This document shows positions 33,990-45,525 of a DNA stretch of 64,000 bases, in pieces; the first letter of the stretch is position 1; each line of letters opens with the position of its first letter. The stretch is from positions 16,733,585-16,797,584 of the forward strand of contig CM031622.1 of NCBI GenBank assembly GCA_018398815.1. Direction: 5' to 3'. This DNA is from Conus ventricosus. Lineage: Eukaryota > Mollusca > Gastropoda > Neogastropoda > Conidae. The position numbers and the translations under genes were made by a program. Below the pieces are notes generated by a model, which was given only the letters and a program-made list of their open reading frames with translations, made no database searches and was not told the DNA's origin.

Positions 33990-35020
33990 TCAATAGGCCG
34001 AAGCCTTCCCGAGGGTGTTCATCCCTCAGGACAAGAACAACTGAATGGTCACTGTACCCTACCTGGAGGCCGATGGTCACCAAACCGTGACGGTGGTCTG
34101 CCACGATCGCCCCCTTCAGGCCCACTGGAGAACCCAGTGAATAGCCAGTGGTCGAGGTGGACAGTCTCCTCCACCGAGGACCGGCAGGTCGACACGTACT
34201 TGTTACTATTCCCCTGGACATGCGAATCACTTCCCAGTAACTCTCCCTCCTTCAGTATACGCTTGGGGTATTCCCCCTGGCGATGCCTGAGTTCACACAC
34301 TTTAATAACCCAAGGAAAGTGATCTCAACATCCCTAAATTTGCCTAAAGGACTTAAAGAACTCGAGAACATTCGGCTGACTCGTCACAAGCACATGTTGA
34401 TGGCCATGTGGTGAGGAAAGTCAGTTGTGTTCTCTATTAATTTTCAAAAACAAAGTTCTCCGCTCAGACACTGTCTTGGATAATGAAGTTCATGTGTATG
34501 AAAAGAGCGAAATACCAGCTATTCATTCATCACAAAATTATATCACTCTGTTTGGTATTTCTTTTTGAAATAGAAAAAAAACATGACGCAAACACGTTAA
34601 AGATTGTTCACTCTCCGACTTTAATCATCAATAATTTAACGCGGCAACAAAATTTCAAATATGGCTTACTGCATTTAATTCTTTGTGTTCTGAGGTTTAC
34701 ATCTATAGCACATATGTTTGAATACTTTGAATGGATGGTGAGCCAGGCAACACTGAAGCTGCTACAGATAGCACAAATTTTGTCATTTCCTGTCTCTAGA
34801 GGCCCATTTTGAGTGCAGCAGTGTGTTGCTGGCTTTATGGTCCGGCTCCTGCAATATATTTAAAGGTGCTGTGTGTGAGAGGGCTTAATGACTGCCACCG
34901 TCGAATAACAATAATGACCAACTGTGCCACGAATCTCTTAAAATCAATGGCACCAAAGACTACCGTGAATGAAAAACATGTCCCTAAAAGCTTTTGCTAT
35001 GAGGACGTAAAACTCAACCA
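33990..35020. other. Unassigned sequence
   Basis: Frames on the minus strand at 33958-34300 (for example RILKEGELLGSDSHVQGN) look protein-like but match no family I can name. The rest is AT-rich without recognisable content. Confidence 0.35.
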
Positions 35021-36140
35021 TTATCGTGAGAGGGCAGATTCCTGCTGGTCGGTGATAGAGACCGGCAGAAGGCACCCAGGTGACAGATGGGCGCAGGGCA
35101 GCACCGATTTCCTTCCTCGCACCACGAGTGACGACGGGACTAGCCTGTGTCGCCAGGGGACGGCTTCATTGCAAGAAACTTCTATCTGTGTAGTAGCGAT
35201 GGGTAGTTTATCTTTGAAGAATAGGCTGTTCAAACGTTCTATTAACAGATCTTTCTTGTCATTGGCCCAAACATATTTTGTAACATGACAACAATTTTCG
35301 TAATCTTTGGAACTTGATTTTGTTTTCAGTGTCAAACATAAAGCCATGTGGTTAGATTCTTCTCTCTCTTGAATTTTAAGAGAGATACAGGAATCTAGAA
35401 AGTCTGGTGACACAAGGACATAGTCATTTGTGCTACTACCTGTTGCTGACAAGAGTGTAAATTATCAGACTTCTCGGGGAACATAAGCCATTTAAAATAA
35501 CCAGTTCCAAACATACACACATAGATGATCACTTTTCCCACAGTCATTTACACAAATATCTTCAGCATATCGACATGGAATTATAGCATCCGATTTATGA
35601 CTTAATATTTTCCAGATCAGTTTCAAGCATTTCTGGATTAGGTTGAAGATTTCCTGTCCTGGCATTGAAGTCACCACAAACAAGGAGGTTTGGTGTGTCC
35701 AGTTCAAGAACTAAATTAGCTAGGCGCTCTTTAATGGTATTAATATGACACCTTTGGCACAGTTCTATAGTACATTTGATGAATGAGGAGGACAGTAACA
35801 ATTTACTAAAACGACATCAGAGTTCGTACCAAACACCCTCTTATCAAAATCTAACACACACAATATGATCATAATCCATTTCAATTTCTGTAACATAATC
35901 AGTATAACATTTTCTAACCAAAATCAGAACCCCACCACTACATCTGTCGTGTGTTGACAGTTTGATGGCAGGAGATGAAAAACAAGCATAATCAGATAAA
36001 CTGTTTACAACGGAAATCTTTTCGCGTTGAAATGTCTCGACAAAACATAAAACATCGTATTTATTTATATGTTGAGTAAAGTCTATTTCTGCAAATTTTC
36101 CCATGAGACCCCCAATGTTCCAATAAAGAAAAGATAACTC
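35021..36140 (-). pseudogene. LINE apurinic endonuclease domain, 3' part of element missing
   Basis: Minus strand, high to low: NIGG at the start near 36120, then KYDVLCFVETFQ (about 36030-36065) with the catalytic Glu. CSGGVLILVRKCYTDYV follows near 35920, NLLVCGDFNARTGNLQPNP near 35640-35690, and STNDYVLVSPDFLDSCISLK near 35370-35440. These are the canonical endonuclease boxes of non-LTR retrotransposons. The domain is broken by a few indels between 35500 and 35860. After about 35200 no reverse transcriptase follows, so the element has lost its RT or was cut off. It lies directly 3' of the ORF1 at 36260-37171. Confidence 0.75.
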
Positions 36141-36259
36141 GTTTAACTCACAGTAATCTGTAGACTCACTGAATTCAGTAACTGAGTCATCATGTTCTGA
36201 AGAATTTCTTGAGGCCGGACCATCACGTCACATCCACACATTCTCAATTTGTTCAGTAT

Positions 36260-37171
36260 CAACAGTCTACATCTCAGGGGAGCTGGGTGGGTGGGGCCTC
36301 TTGGCAGGGGTGGATGGCCTCGATGAACCCTGTAACGGCCGCTCACCAGGGTTGAGGAGACCAGAGAAGGTCCTTTTGCCAGCTGTATCTGGAGAGGAGT
36401 TGCGCTGTCTTGCCCTTTGCCTGTCGTTCTTGCTGGTCCTGGTTTTGTCCTCCTGTCCTGTCCTGCTCCAGTTTCCCCTGGTTTGTAGATGACCAGAGAC
36501 TCCCAGCTTGCCGGCCTTGAAGTACACATGTACGCATGTACGCATGTACATGCCCTTGTCCCTGTGCTCCTTCACGACGGTTCTCTGGCGTGTGGTCAGG
36601 TCCCTGGCGACTTTCACCCTTTCTTCTTCAGGGTTTCTCTTCCGGAGCCGAGGACCGCCATTTTGTCTTTCCAGCGCGCCATTTTCACGATCATGGGACG
36701 TGGGTTTGATATAGAGGTGTTGGTACGACCTCCCAAGCAGTGTGCCCGAACAACGTCGTCAAGAGTCCATGTTTTATTTGGGACCGTGTTTTGTAAAATG
36801 TTTACTACCTTGTTGGCACATGACTCGTAGCTTTCATCAGGGGATTCCTGAATGTTGAAGAAATGGAGAATATCTCTTCAAGATATTTCTTCCAGTTTGT
36901 CCACCTCAGATTCAACCTTCTTCTTAAGTTTTACGACGTCTTCTTCTAGATCGTCGACTGTAGCAGCAAGATCTTCCTGTTTTTTCTTCACTTCTTCACA
37001 CGAAATTTCAATCGCCAAAGTTCGTTGCTTCAAATCTGCCACGTCACACGGAAGGTTTTGTAATGAAGTTCTGACGTAAGATATCTCTGACATGACATTT
37101 GAAAGTTTATCAATAAATACAGACGTTTGGGAGTCAATGATCCGTTGGATGTTTTCTAATGTGAAAGGCAA
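36260..37171 (-). pseudogene. LINE ORF1 with coiled coil and L1-type RNA-binding part
   Basis: The minus-strand frame starts at an ATG at 37171. Residues 1-97 (36878-37171) form a coiled coil rich in Leu, Glu and Lys, with segments such as DLEEDVVKLKKKVESEVDKL. After frame changes the RNA-recognition remnant follows, and 36267-36617 encodes KVARDLTTRQRTVVKEHRDK, a segment like the C-terminal half of L1-type ORF1 proteins. The tail (SSRPSTPAKRPHPPSSPEM) is proline- and serine-rich. ORF1 proteins coat LINE RNA. The gene sits about 120 bases upstream of the endonuclease ORF. Confidence 0.65.
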
Positions 37172-38389
37172 TGAAGCGGTACAGGACTGCTCTAAAGGCA
37201 GGTGAAGACAATGCTTCTCTAGGTCCTCCCAGCACCTTCGGGTGTTTCTTTTTCTTCTTTGCCTTAACTAGGCTGACCCTGGAGAAAGGTCCAGTGACGG
37301 TGAGGAAAGACCCACTGACCACAGGGAAAGTCCTGTTGACAGTGAGAAAGACTACAACTTTGGATTCTCTCTTGAGACTGTATGGCGAAAGCTTGGCTGT
37401 ATCTGGAGTGGCACTGGCTTCATCTGTCCGTGGGCAGGGGTGGTTGGGTCTGTGGAGTGTGCTCGACAACTGGAGGGTGGTGTTTTTTGCCGGTGGGCTC
37501 TGCAGTCATGAAATACGGGCTGGTACACCCATGAGGATGCTACTTTAAGGCGGTTGTTATGAGTTGCATCCTGTAGTCTGATTTACCTCTGTTCAGGAGC
37601 AGTTATGTCCCTTGATATCTTAATGGAGTGTCCTGCACGTGTCTGTACCCATCGTCAACACAGCGCAGGCCTCCAAGGGTGGTACAGGACTGCTCTAAAG
37701 GCAGGTGAAGACAGTGCTTCTCTAGGTCATTCCCAGCACCTTCGGGTGTTTCTCTTTTTTTTCTTCTAATGTGAAAGGCAATGAAGCGCATTGAATCAAA
37801 GTAGAATCTTTTCCGTCTACAACCGCATTGCTCGTACCGCTGTTGCTTGCCATGCCTAAGTTGACGCCTGTTCACTTTGCTTTGGTAAAAACACAGGTAA
37901 CAGTGGCCCAGTTCAGAGCTCTCGAGCTTTGCGTCCGACTCATTCGACGTTCACAGCTGAACTCTGAGAGAAGAGAGAGAGAGAGAGAGAGAGGGAGGAA
38001 GAATGATCACTAATCACCGGCACGCAAGTAATGATTCTTTTGATAAAGTTTAGCGAGGAAAACATTGTTGCTTCAAACACAAATGTAGAGGAAAGATTTA
38101 AATCACGTGTCGTTTCAACTCCATTTGCCTTGTCCGATTTCTGTTCGCTTTCGCAGTAACACATCACTTTTTGACGGAAATCCGGACTTGTGTGCTCTCT
38201 CAGGTATCCACATGTGCCAGTTTCTTCTTGTGCCGGCAAAGTGTGTGTATGCTTGTCACCTCTCGCTTTCTGTCTCCACCGCTGACTAGCACTACTGCTT
38301 ACAGCACTGCGAAAAGGGGAGCAGAATGCGTCAGTCTTTCCCTGTCACTATATAGCCTGTACACCAGCAACCCTATGTAGTGCCTCCTC
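37172..38389. other. LINE 5' flank and unassigned sequence with direct repeats
   Basis: A block of about 65 bp (GGTACAGGACTGCTCTAAAG ... TTCGGGTGTTTC) occurs at 37178-37242 and again at 37680-37752. A linked piece (CTAATGTGAAAGGCAATGAAGCG) is at about 37156 and 37765. A GA array lies at 37968-37995. No gene seen. Confidence 0.6.
37968..37995. repeat. GA microsatellite
   Basis: GAGAGAAGAGAGAGAGAGAG-type run. It lacks the flanks of the modules at 29591 and 31045. Confidence 0.85.
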
Positions 38390-39764
38390 GCCATCTGAGA
38401 CCTTACAGACTCAGGCTAAACTGCAATGGACTCGAAGGAAGTCTGGCCCCAATACATGTGGCATGCAGGCCCATCGGTGAATGGAAACGCCCTGGTGCCC
38501 ACAAATCACACTCCAGGTCAAATAGCTTCACTGCCTTGTGAATGTCTCGGGAGAGACAAAGGCAAAGGGAGTAAACCTTGAAGGAAAATTCTGAGTGGAG
38601 CCTCTAAGGCGGTTGGTCTACACACCGTGACATCTTCTGGCAACTCCTGCAGCTGCGCTGGCACCATACTGTGCTGGCTTGTCCTTTCCATCGGATCCTG
38701 TCAGCAAAGCCAAGAGGGGGATTCTGGCGTATTTTGCACCCCAGAATCTCCACACACTTCGCCCAGGCCTGTGCCCTGGAGAGGTCACTCCAGTGCCATT
38801 ATCCCAGCGACAGAAACAACACGGGAGACAGCAGTTACGAGTTATAAGCCCAGAGCATATTGGCGTAAGCTCAGGCACTATGGGTTGTCTCCAACAGTGG
38901 GAGGGACCATCGCGTTCCACTGGTCAGCTACAGCCCGCCAAAAGCTGGGCAGCCCCCAGCCAATAAGGAGCTGATCCACCACAATCTGCCTGCTTCAAAT
39001 GGTGTTTGGAGCTCAGGGGACGTTTACAGAGCAGACTGTAAACCCTGCACCAGGAAATAACAGGAAAAAAATCCAAACTAGGAGCCTTCCGGGTGGCAAT
39101 ATAGAACATCAGAACCATGTGTTCTGGACTTTCTGACTACCTCCAGCAAGTTGACGACGCCAGGAAAACAACCATCATCGACCGCGAGCTGAAGAGTTTC
39201 AAAATCTACATTGCCATGCTGTGAGAGACAAGACTCCCCTCCAGTGGCAGCCTCAGGGAGAAGGACTACACGTTCTTTTGGCAAGGACTTGGAGCCAGAG
39301 AGAGAGACTGTATAACGTCGGATTCGCAATGCAAAACTCTCTCCTATCCTCAATTGAACCACCTTCCAAAGGGACAGTGCAAATCCTCTTCGGCTCACGA
39401 CCTCCTCGGGACCAGCAAACATACTTAGCATCTACGCCCCCGCACTCTGCTCTACAGCTGAGGCTAAGGATAAGTTCTATGAAGAGCTGGAAGCCAAGAT
39501 CAGAGAGGTACCTGCAAAGGAACACCTGGTCTTGCTAGGGGACTTCAACGTCTGGACTGGTGCAGACCACAGTTCCTGGACTCGCTGCATTGGCCGCTTC
39601 GGCGTTGGCAAGCTAAACAAGAATGGACAGCGGCTACTTAAGCTTTGCTCCTTTCACGACCTCTGTATCATGAACACCTTCTTCCCCATCAAGCCACATC
39701 ACAGAGTGTCCAGGAGGCACCCCAGATCCCGTCACTGGCATCAGCTGGACTTCGTGATCACCCA

Positions 39765-39821
39765 AAGCTGCACTCCTCAATCACAAGAAAGAGCCCTCAA
39801 AGAAGATGCTAGTGGTACAGC
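39765..39821 (+). repeat. 57-bp exact direct repeat, displaced copy
   Basis: Bases 39765-39821 are identical to 40167-40223. The second location is in register with the surrounding linker coding sequence; this one interrupts the endonuclease end. Confidence 0.9.
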
Positions 39822-40166
39822 TCAACCATGTATTCATCACCTGCAGCTAGCACAGTGCTGACTGCGACACTGACCACCCTCTGGTTGGCAGCAAGGTGTG
39901 CCTTCGGCCCAAGCGAATCCACCACTCCAACAGAAGGGACGTCCTCGAGTCAACACAGTCATGACATCAGTACCCGAACTGCGCGAACGCTTCACTAGAA
40001 CCATTGACAAGGACCTACAGGACTGCCCAACAGACAATGTTTCAACACAGTGGAACCACATCTGCGATGCTACCTACCAATACACTTCAGACAGCTATGG
40101 GAAGAGAGTGAGAAAGAATGAAGACTGGTGGAATCGTGGAAATGGAGCTTGCCATTGCTGCTAAGC

Positions 40167-40223
40167 AAGCTGCACTCCTCAATCACAAGAAAGAGCCCTC
40201 AAAGAAGATGCTAGTGGTACAGC
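40167..40223 (+). repeat. 57-bp exact direct repeat, source copy
   Basis: Identical to 39765-39821, offset 402 bp, a multiple of three. Encodes LLNHKKEPSKKMLV, which fits the linker of this LINE family. Confidence 0.9.
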
Positions 40224-41527
40224 GTAAAGCTCGCAACAACACTAAGTGAACCACCTGTAAATGCGCCAACGAGAGTACTGGCTGAACCTGTGCCATGGCA
40301 TCCAGATCTCCACCAACTGTGACAACATCCACGCCATATACATAGGCATGAAGAAAGCATTTGGCCCTAGCGCCATCAAGATCGCACCTCTGAAATCTAC
40401 GTTGGGGGAGGTCATCACTGACCATAGCAAACAGATGGACAGATTGGCGGAGCACTACCAGGAGCTGCTCTCCAGGGAAAACTCAGTCATCCACACAGCC
40501 ATTGAGAACACCCCCTCCCTGCCTGCCTTGGAGGGGCTTGACGCCCCACCCACCATTGAGGAACTCAGCAAGGCCATCAACTTTCTAGCCTGTGGTTAAA
40601 GCTCCAGGTAGCAATGGCATTTCGGCAGAAGACATCAAAGCCAGCAAGGAGTGTTCTCTCCTAAGTCACCTCCATCAGCTTCTGCTGCAGTGTGGAGAAG
40701 AAGGGACTGTACCCCAGGACATGCGCAATGCAAACATTATCATGCTATACAAGAACCAATGGGACTGCAGCGACTGCAACAACTATCATAGAATATCCCT
40801 CTTCAGCATTGTTGGCAAAGCCTTCACCCGTGTCGTCCTCAACAGGCTGCAGCTCTCGCCAAACGAGTGTACCCAGAGGTACAGTGCGGCTTCATAGCTG
40901 CGAGGTCGACGATCAATATGATATTCTCCCTGAGGCAGCTACAAGAGAAGTGCCACGAGCAGAGAAGACCCTTGCTCATTGCATTCATCGACCTGGCCAA
41001 GGCGTTCGACTTGGTCAATAGGCCAGGCCTCTTCACCCTACTACTCTGGACATGATGCCCCCCTAAACACCTGAAAAATGATCACGTTCTTTCATGACAA
41101 CATGAATAGCGCTGTCCAGTACGACGGTTCATCTTTAAGTTAAGTTAAGAGCGGTGTCAAACAAATGTGCGTGGTCGCTCCGCCACTCTTCAGCATCTTC
41201 TTCTCCCTGCTTCGGCATCTTCTTCTCCCTGCCTTCCGACAATCTGGAGACGGCATCTTTCTCTACACTGAGAGTGACGGAAGCCTCTTCAACCTGGCAT
41301 GCCTCTGAGCAAAGAAGAAGGTGCGGAAGTCCTCATCAGGGAGATTTTCTTCACAGACACCGCCGCCGTCACTGCCCACTCTGAAGAAGCGCTACAACAG
41401 CTTATCACCTGCTTCGCTGATGGCAGCACCGAGTTTGGCCTCACTATCAGTTTGAAGAAAACAAACATCATGCGCCAAGAGGTCAGCAGCACTCCCCGCG
41501 TCTCCGTCGATGATCACACCCACGAAG

Positions 41528-41824
41528 GGGGCCGGAATAGCTCAGTTTGGTAGAGCGCCGGACTGGTGATCCTGGGTGCGGTTCGAGTTTCGGCACAGGG
41601 ATTTCCCTCAGAGTTAACATGTTCTGACTCCATTCCCCATACAGTCCTTCGACTGAGACCATAAACCGAGGTTCCATGTGTGAACGCACGCACAAAGATG
41701 GAGTATGGCTGCCTTAATGGCGGGATAAAAAAACGGCCATACACACAAAACTCCACTGCCTGTCTATACAGACAGTGTCCGCAGAGTATCAGCCTGCATA
41801 CGCAGAAAGAAAAGAAAGAAAGAA
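41528..41824 (+). mobile_element. tRNA-derived SINE with 12-bp target duplications
   Basis: A 297-bp insertion flanked by ACACCCACGAAG at 41516-41527 and 41825-41836. The head, GGCCGGAATAGCTCAGTTTG then GTAGAGC, has an A-box-like TAGCTCAGTTTGG, and GGTTCGAGTTT is B-box-like. A central domain includes ATGGCTGCCTTAATGGCGGG and AAACGGCCATACACACAAAA, which resembles core domains of gastropod SINEs. The tail is an AGAAAGAAAAGAAAGAAAGA-type repeat. Removing it restores the reading frame of the LINE around GDHTHEVVND. Confidence 0.9.
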
Positions 41825-42595
41825 ACACCCACGAAGTGGTCAACGACTTTACATACCTGGGCTCCACCATCTCCAGCAACCTCTCTCCGGACGCCGAGCT
41901 GAATGTGCAGTTCGGCAAGGCAGCAATAGCGATGGCTCGTCTAGCGAAGAGAGTATGGGACAACACCAAGCTAACGTCAAACACCAAGATGAAAGTGTAC
42001 CAAACCGACATGTTGAGCACTCTTCTCTACGGAAGCGAAGCATGAACCCTGTACACTCGACAAGAACGCTGACTGAACGCCTTTCACCTTCGCTGCCTCA
42101 GGAGACTCCTGGGCATCACTTGGCAAAACCGTATCACCAACAAGGACGTTCTGGCGCGGGGATGTCAAGTTGACACAGAGACGCCTGCATTGGCTTGCCC
42201 ACGTCAGCTGCATGGACGACGGTAGCATTCCAAAGGACATGCTGTGCGGTGAGCTGGCTACAGGCTCAAGACCCACAGGACGGCCCGCACGACCTGAGGG
42301 CAGGCAGCCTCGACCCAACAGACTTGAAAACAGCAGCTTCAGACCGGGTTAGCTGGCAGTCTACCATCAAACAAAAAGAGCAGAGAAGAGAGGCCCAGTA
42401 GGAAGATCAGAGGTGCTGCAGACGGCAAAGAATTGCGTCGGCACCAACAGACACTTATGACCAAGACTTCACCTGCAGGAACTGCAACTAAGTCTGCCAC
42501 TCAAGGATTGGACTTCAGCCACAGCAGGCGCTGCAACTCCAAAATTGACAAATCCATAGCTCAACACCATTGTCTCTTGAGACAGACAGATGCCA

Positions 42596-43059
42596 GGCCA
42601 GGTCAGCACGCGGCCTGTATGTGGCTTCTGCCTGTGGGTCAACCACCCTGTGTGTGCTTCACATCTGACAGTCTGACACCATCATTTAACGAGTGTGGTG
42701 GACAGCCAGCCAACCCATCAACAGCAGGCAGACACAGTGCCCATTACACCAACAGAAAGTGGTCAATGCCTTTAACGTGCGCAACGGATCTCCAACTTGC
42801 AAAAGGCGAAAGATACTCACCCTGTACCCCATACACTTCACATAGCTGTTTGAAGTGTTAAGTTTTAATATAACAGCCCAGCCAACCGCACAGAGCACAG
42901 GAAAAGAAACGTCCATCACGAAGCAAGTCAGACACTCACCCCCTATCCCCCCCCCCCCAAAAAAAAAAAAATAAATAAAAAATAAATAAATAAATAAAAA
43001 ATAAAAAAAGTAAAAATAAAATTGATTATGACATGGTAGCCATACAAACTGCAGCGTAT
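42596..43059. other. Unassigned sequence with C-run and A-rich AAAT repeat
   Basis: No gene seen. A C-run followed by an A-rich AAAT-type repeat lies at about 42946-43020 and could be the tail of another element. Confidence 0.5.
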
Positions 43060-43320
43060 AAAATTAAACTCTGCAAGGAGACCCTTTATGGGAATCATGC
43101 CGGTTCCAAGCCTGGATAATGGAGGAGGGTTGGGCGTGGGGCCAGCTACCCTACCCCATAAAACAAAACACAGCTACAGAAACTTTGACCAAGAATCAAA
43201 TCGACACCTCAGCCCTGGGAAGGGATGGGTCTTCGACAAGATGTATGACGCCATGTGGTGAAAGCCTGAAATCTCGGGAAGCCACTAGGCCGACCGCCTT
43301 TTTTTTCAACCAGGGCAGCC

Positions 43321-44261
43321 AACATCGGAACATGGAACGTCAGGACCATGTATGAGACAGGAAAGACATTCCAAGTAGCGTCAGAGATGAAGAACTACAA
43401 CCTAACCCTGCTTGGAGTCAGTGAAACCCACTGGATACAGTCTGGACAGAAACAGTTGACCTCGGGTGAGATGTTGCTGTACTCAGGACATGAAGAGGAC
43501 AATGCCCCCCCCCCCCCCCCCCCACCCGCACTGATGTTGTCTAAGCTCAGAGAGCGCTTATTGGGTGGGAAGGTCATGGCCCAAGAATCATCATGGCATC
43601 CTTCAGAACCAAGAAGAAGAAGATCAACATGAATGTAATACAGTGCTATGCTCCTACAAATGACAGTGAGGAAACTGACAAGGACCAGTTCTACGATAGA
43701 CTGCAGTCCATCATAGGAAAGCACCCAGAGAGAGATATCACCATCCTGATGGGGGACTTTAACGCCAAGATCAGAAAGGACAACGCTGGGTACGAGACCA
43801 TCATGGGAAGCCATGGACTGGGGGACATGAACGAGAACGGTGAACAACTGGCAGACCTATGCGTAGTCAACAGCTTTGTCATCGGTAGCAACGTTTTCAC
43901 CCACAAGAACATCCACAAGGCCACCTTGGTTTTACCAGATCACACAACAGAAAACCAGATTGACCACATCTGCATCAGCAAGAAATTCAGAAGATCCAAT
44001 CAGGCTGTGAGGGTAAAGAGAGGAGCAGACGTGGCTTTAGACCACCACTTTTTTGCGACAAGGCTTAAGTTGCAGTCAAAGAAGAATTGGATTACGGCAC
44101 ATGCAGTACGACACAAGTACAACACAGCTGTCCTGAGAGATACTAACGAGATCCAAGAATATAGACCAACCCTAGGTAACCAGTTTCAAGTACTGCAAGA
44201 ACTACTGGAAGAGGAAGACGGTACACTACAGGACAAGTGGAAGGAGACAAGGAGGCAATAA
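43321..44261 (+). pseudogene. RTE element B: apurinic endonuclease domain
   Basis: Plus strand from 43321: NIGTWNVRTMYETGK begins the domain, then LLGVSETHWIQSGQK carries the catalytic Glu. The frame is broken by a C-run at 43505-43523. It continues as an open stretch of 222 codons from 43593, with NVIQCYAPTNDSEE, ILMGDFNAKI (43743-43772), ENQIDHICISKKF (about 43952) and DVALDHHFFATRLKL (about 44030), so the late Asp-His box is present. The domain nicks DNA to start target-primed reverse transcription. Apart from the C-run it is well preserved, pointing to a fairly recent insertion. Confidence 0.85.
43505..43523. repeat. Poly(C) run interrupting the endonuclease frame
   Basis: Nineteen C bases where the LINE coding sequence should be mixed. 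It breaks the reading frame and may be an artefact. Confidence 0.85.
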
Positions 44262-45500
44262 CATCAATATGCCAGGAAGTGCTTGGCCACAATAAGCACC
44301 AGCACAAGGAATGGATCTCGGCAGACAGCCTATGCAAGATCCAACAGAAGAAAGAGAAGATGGCGGCAATCAACAACAGCCAAACAAGAGCAGAGAAGGC
44401 CAAAGCACAAGCAGAACACACTGAAGCAAACAAGCAAGTAAAGAAGAGCATCAGAACTGACAAGAGGAAATATGTAGATGACCCAGCAACAGAAGCCGAA
44501 CAAGCAGCAAAACAGGGAAACATGAAAGGACTGTATGACACCACCAAGAAGCTGGCAGGAAAGCACAGGAGGCCAGAACGACCAGTAAAAGACAGAGAGG
44601 GAAGGCAGCTCACAGGAGAAGAGCAGCAGAAGAACAGACTGCTTGAGCATTTCGAGGAGCTTTTGAACAGACTATCGCCAGAGAACCCTCCAGACATCAA
44701 AGAGGCTGACTCAGATCTGCCCATAGACTGTGGTGCACCAACCAAAGAAGAAATTGGAAAGGCCATCAAACAGTTGAAGAACGGAAAGGCGGCAGGATCT
44801 GACAACATCCCGCAGAGGCGCTGAAGACAGACAGAGACCACAGTAGAAATGCTCTGGCCTCTCTTCAAGAAGATCTGGGAAGAGGAGCAAGTGCCAGCAG
44901 ACTGGAAGGAGGGATACCTTATCAAGATTTCCAAGAAAGGCAACCTTAGCAACTACGCGAACTACAGAGAAATCACACGGCTGTTTGTGCCAGGAAAGGT
45001 TTTCAACAGAGTAATTTTGACCAGGTTAAAGGATCCAGTTTCGCCCTGTGGGTTGGGCATAGAATAGACCCACTGCCCTGCCATGCATGCCGTAAGAGGC
45101 GACTAAGGCAGGACCACCTCGCCCGGAGGATAAAGGGGTTTGCGTAAGGCTAACAACAGTTACAGAAACATCGACGAAATAGGGACCAACTGGACTGGAA
45201 TGACCAGACCAGCCCAGAACAGAGTGCAATGGCGAAGGGTCATCGATAGCCTATGTTCCACCGGGAGCGATAGGTATAATTAATGAATGAAAGGATCCAG
45301 TTGATGCTCAACTTCGCGACCAGCAGGCTAGCTTTCGCAAGGATCGATCCTGCACAGACCAGATCGCAACGCTTCGCATCATCGTTGAGCAATCGAACGA
45401 ATGGAACTCATTCTTGTATGTCAACTTTATCGACTACGAGAAAGCCTTTGAGAGCGTAGACCGAGACACCCTATGGAAGTTTCTCCGACATTAAGGTGTG
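44237..45500 (+). pseudogene. RTE element B: linker and first half of reverse transcriptase
   Basis: An open stretch of 195 codons (44237-44824) covers the charged linker and the RT entry (EEIGKAIKQLKNGKAAGSDN). From 44849, LWPLFKKIWEEEQVPADWKE and NYREITRLFVPGKVFNRVIL follow. The SINE-like insert at 45041 then interrupts. After 45303 come QQASFRKDRSCTDQIATLRI (45327-45386) and FLYVNFIDYEKAFESVDRDT (motif A). The frame ends in a stop at about 45492, just before the DNA transposon begins at 45504. Confidence 0.83.
45041..45289 (+). mobile_element. 249-bp SINE-like insert ending in an RTE-type 3' end
   Basis: Flanked by 13-bp duplications AAAGGATCCAGTT at 45028-45040 and 45290-45302. The right half encodes, in one frame, NRVQWRRVIDSLCSTGSDRY and a stop, which is how RTE proteins end, and finishes with a TAATTAATGAATGA tail. 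The left half (CCATGCATGCCGTAAGAGGC and on) is not part of that coding end that I can recognise. It is either a 5'-truncated RTE of a family other than element B or a SINE that borrowed an RTE tail. Confidence 0.85.
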
Positions 45501-45503
45501 CCG

Positions 45504-45525
45504 GTGTCGTATATAATACTGTCGC
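45504..45525. repeat. Left terminal inverted repeat of the DNA transposon
   Basis: 22 bp, exact reverse complement of 48412-48433. Confidence 0.95.

Larger units (their letters stand above)
39080..42545 (+). pseudogene. RTE-like endonuclease-reverse transcriptase of element A
   Basis: Plus-strand domains in order: an apurinic endonuclease (39220-39880) with the GDFNVWTG box at about 39538-39561 and HQLDFVIT at 39739-39762. A linker follows (39898-40260). The RT (40261-42050) has KAPGSNGISAEDIKAS near 40597, NYHRISLFSIVGKAFTRVVL near 40780, and motif A ALLIAFIDLAKAFDLVNR-like near 40975-41025. The catalytic FADD box reads FFTDTAAV at 41347-41370, so the second Asp is replaced by Thr. VVNDFTYLGSTISSNLS lies near 41838. 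A late C-x2-C...H finger (42471-42540), interrupted by a stop, closes the protein. Several frameshifts, a displaced 57-bp duplication and the SINE also inactivate it. Confidence 0.82.
38390..42595 (+). mobile_element. RTE-like LINE (element A), near full length
   Basis: A plus-strand non-LTR element with a 5' untranslated region (about 38390-39080), an endonuclease-RT ORF (39080-42545) and a short 3' end finishing near GAGACAGACAGATGCC at about 42592. A SINE lies inside it at 41528-41824. The boundary calls are approximate and no target duplication was found. Confidence 0.75.

Noticed and set aside
34049..34300. Retroviral-type protease on the minus strand
   Set aside because: No DTG/DSG active-site box is present; protein-like composition alone is not enough.
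41528..41600. Functional tRNA gene
   Set aside because: It is the head of a SINE with target duplications and a tail; the stem pairing is incomplete.
44143..44952. Long minus-strand open frame of 269 codons
   Set aside because: It is antisense to the well-supported RTE linker and RT coding sequence, and its composition is that of a shadow frame.
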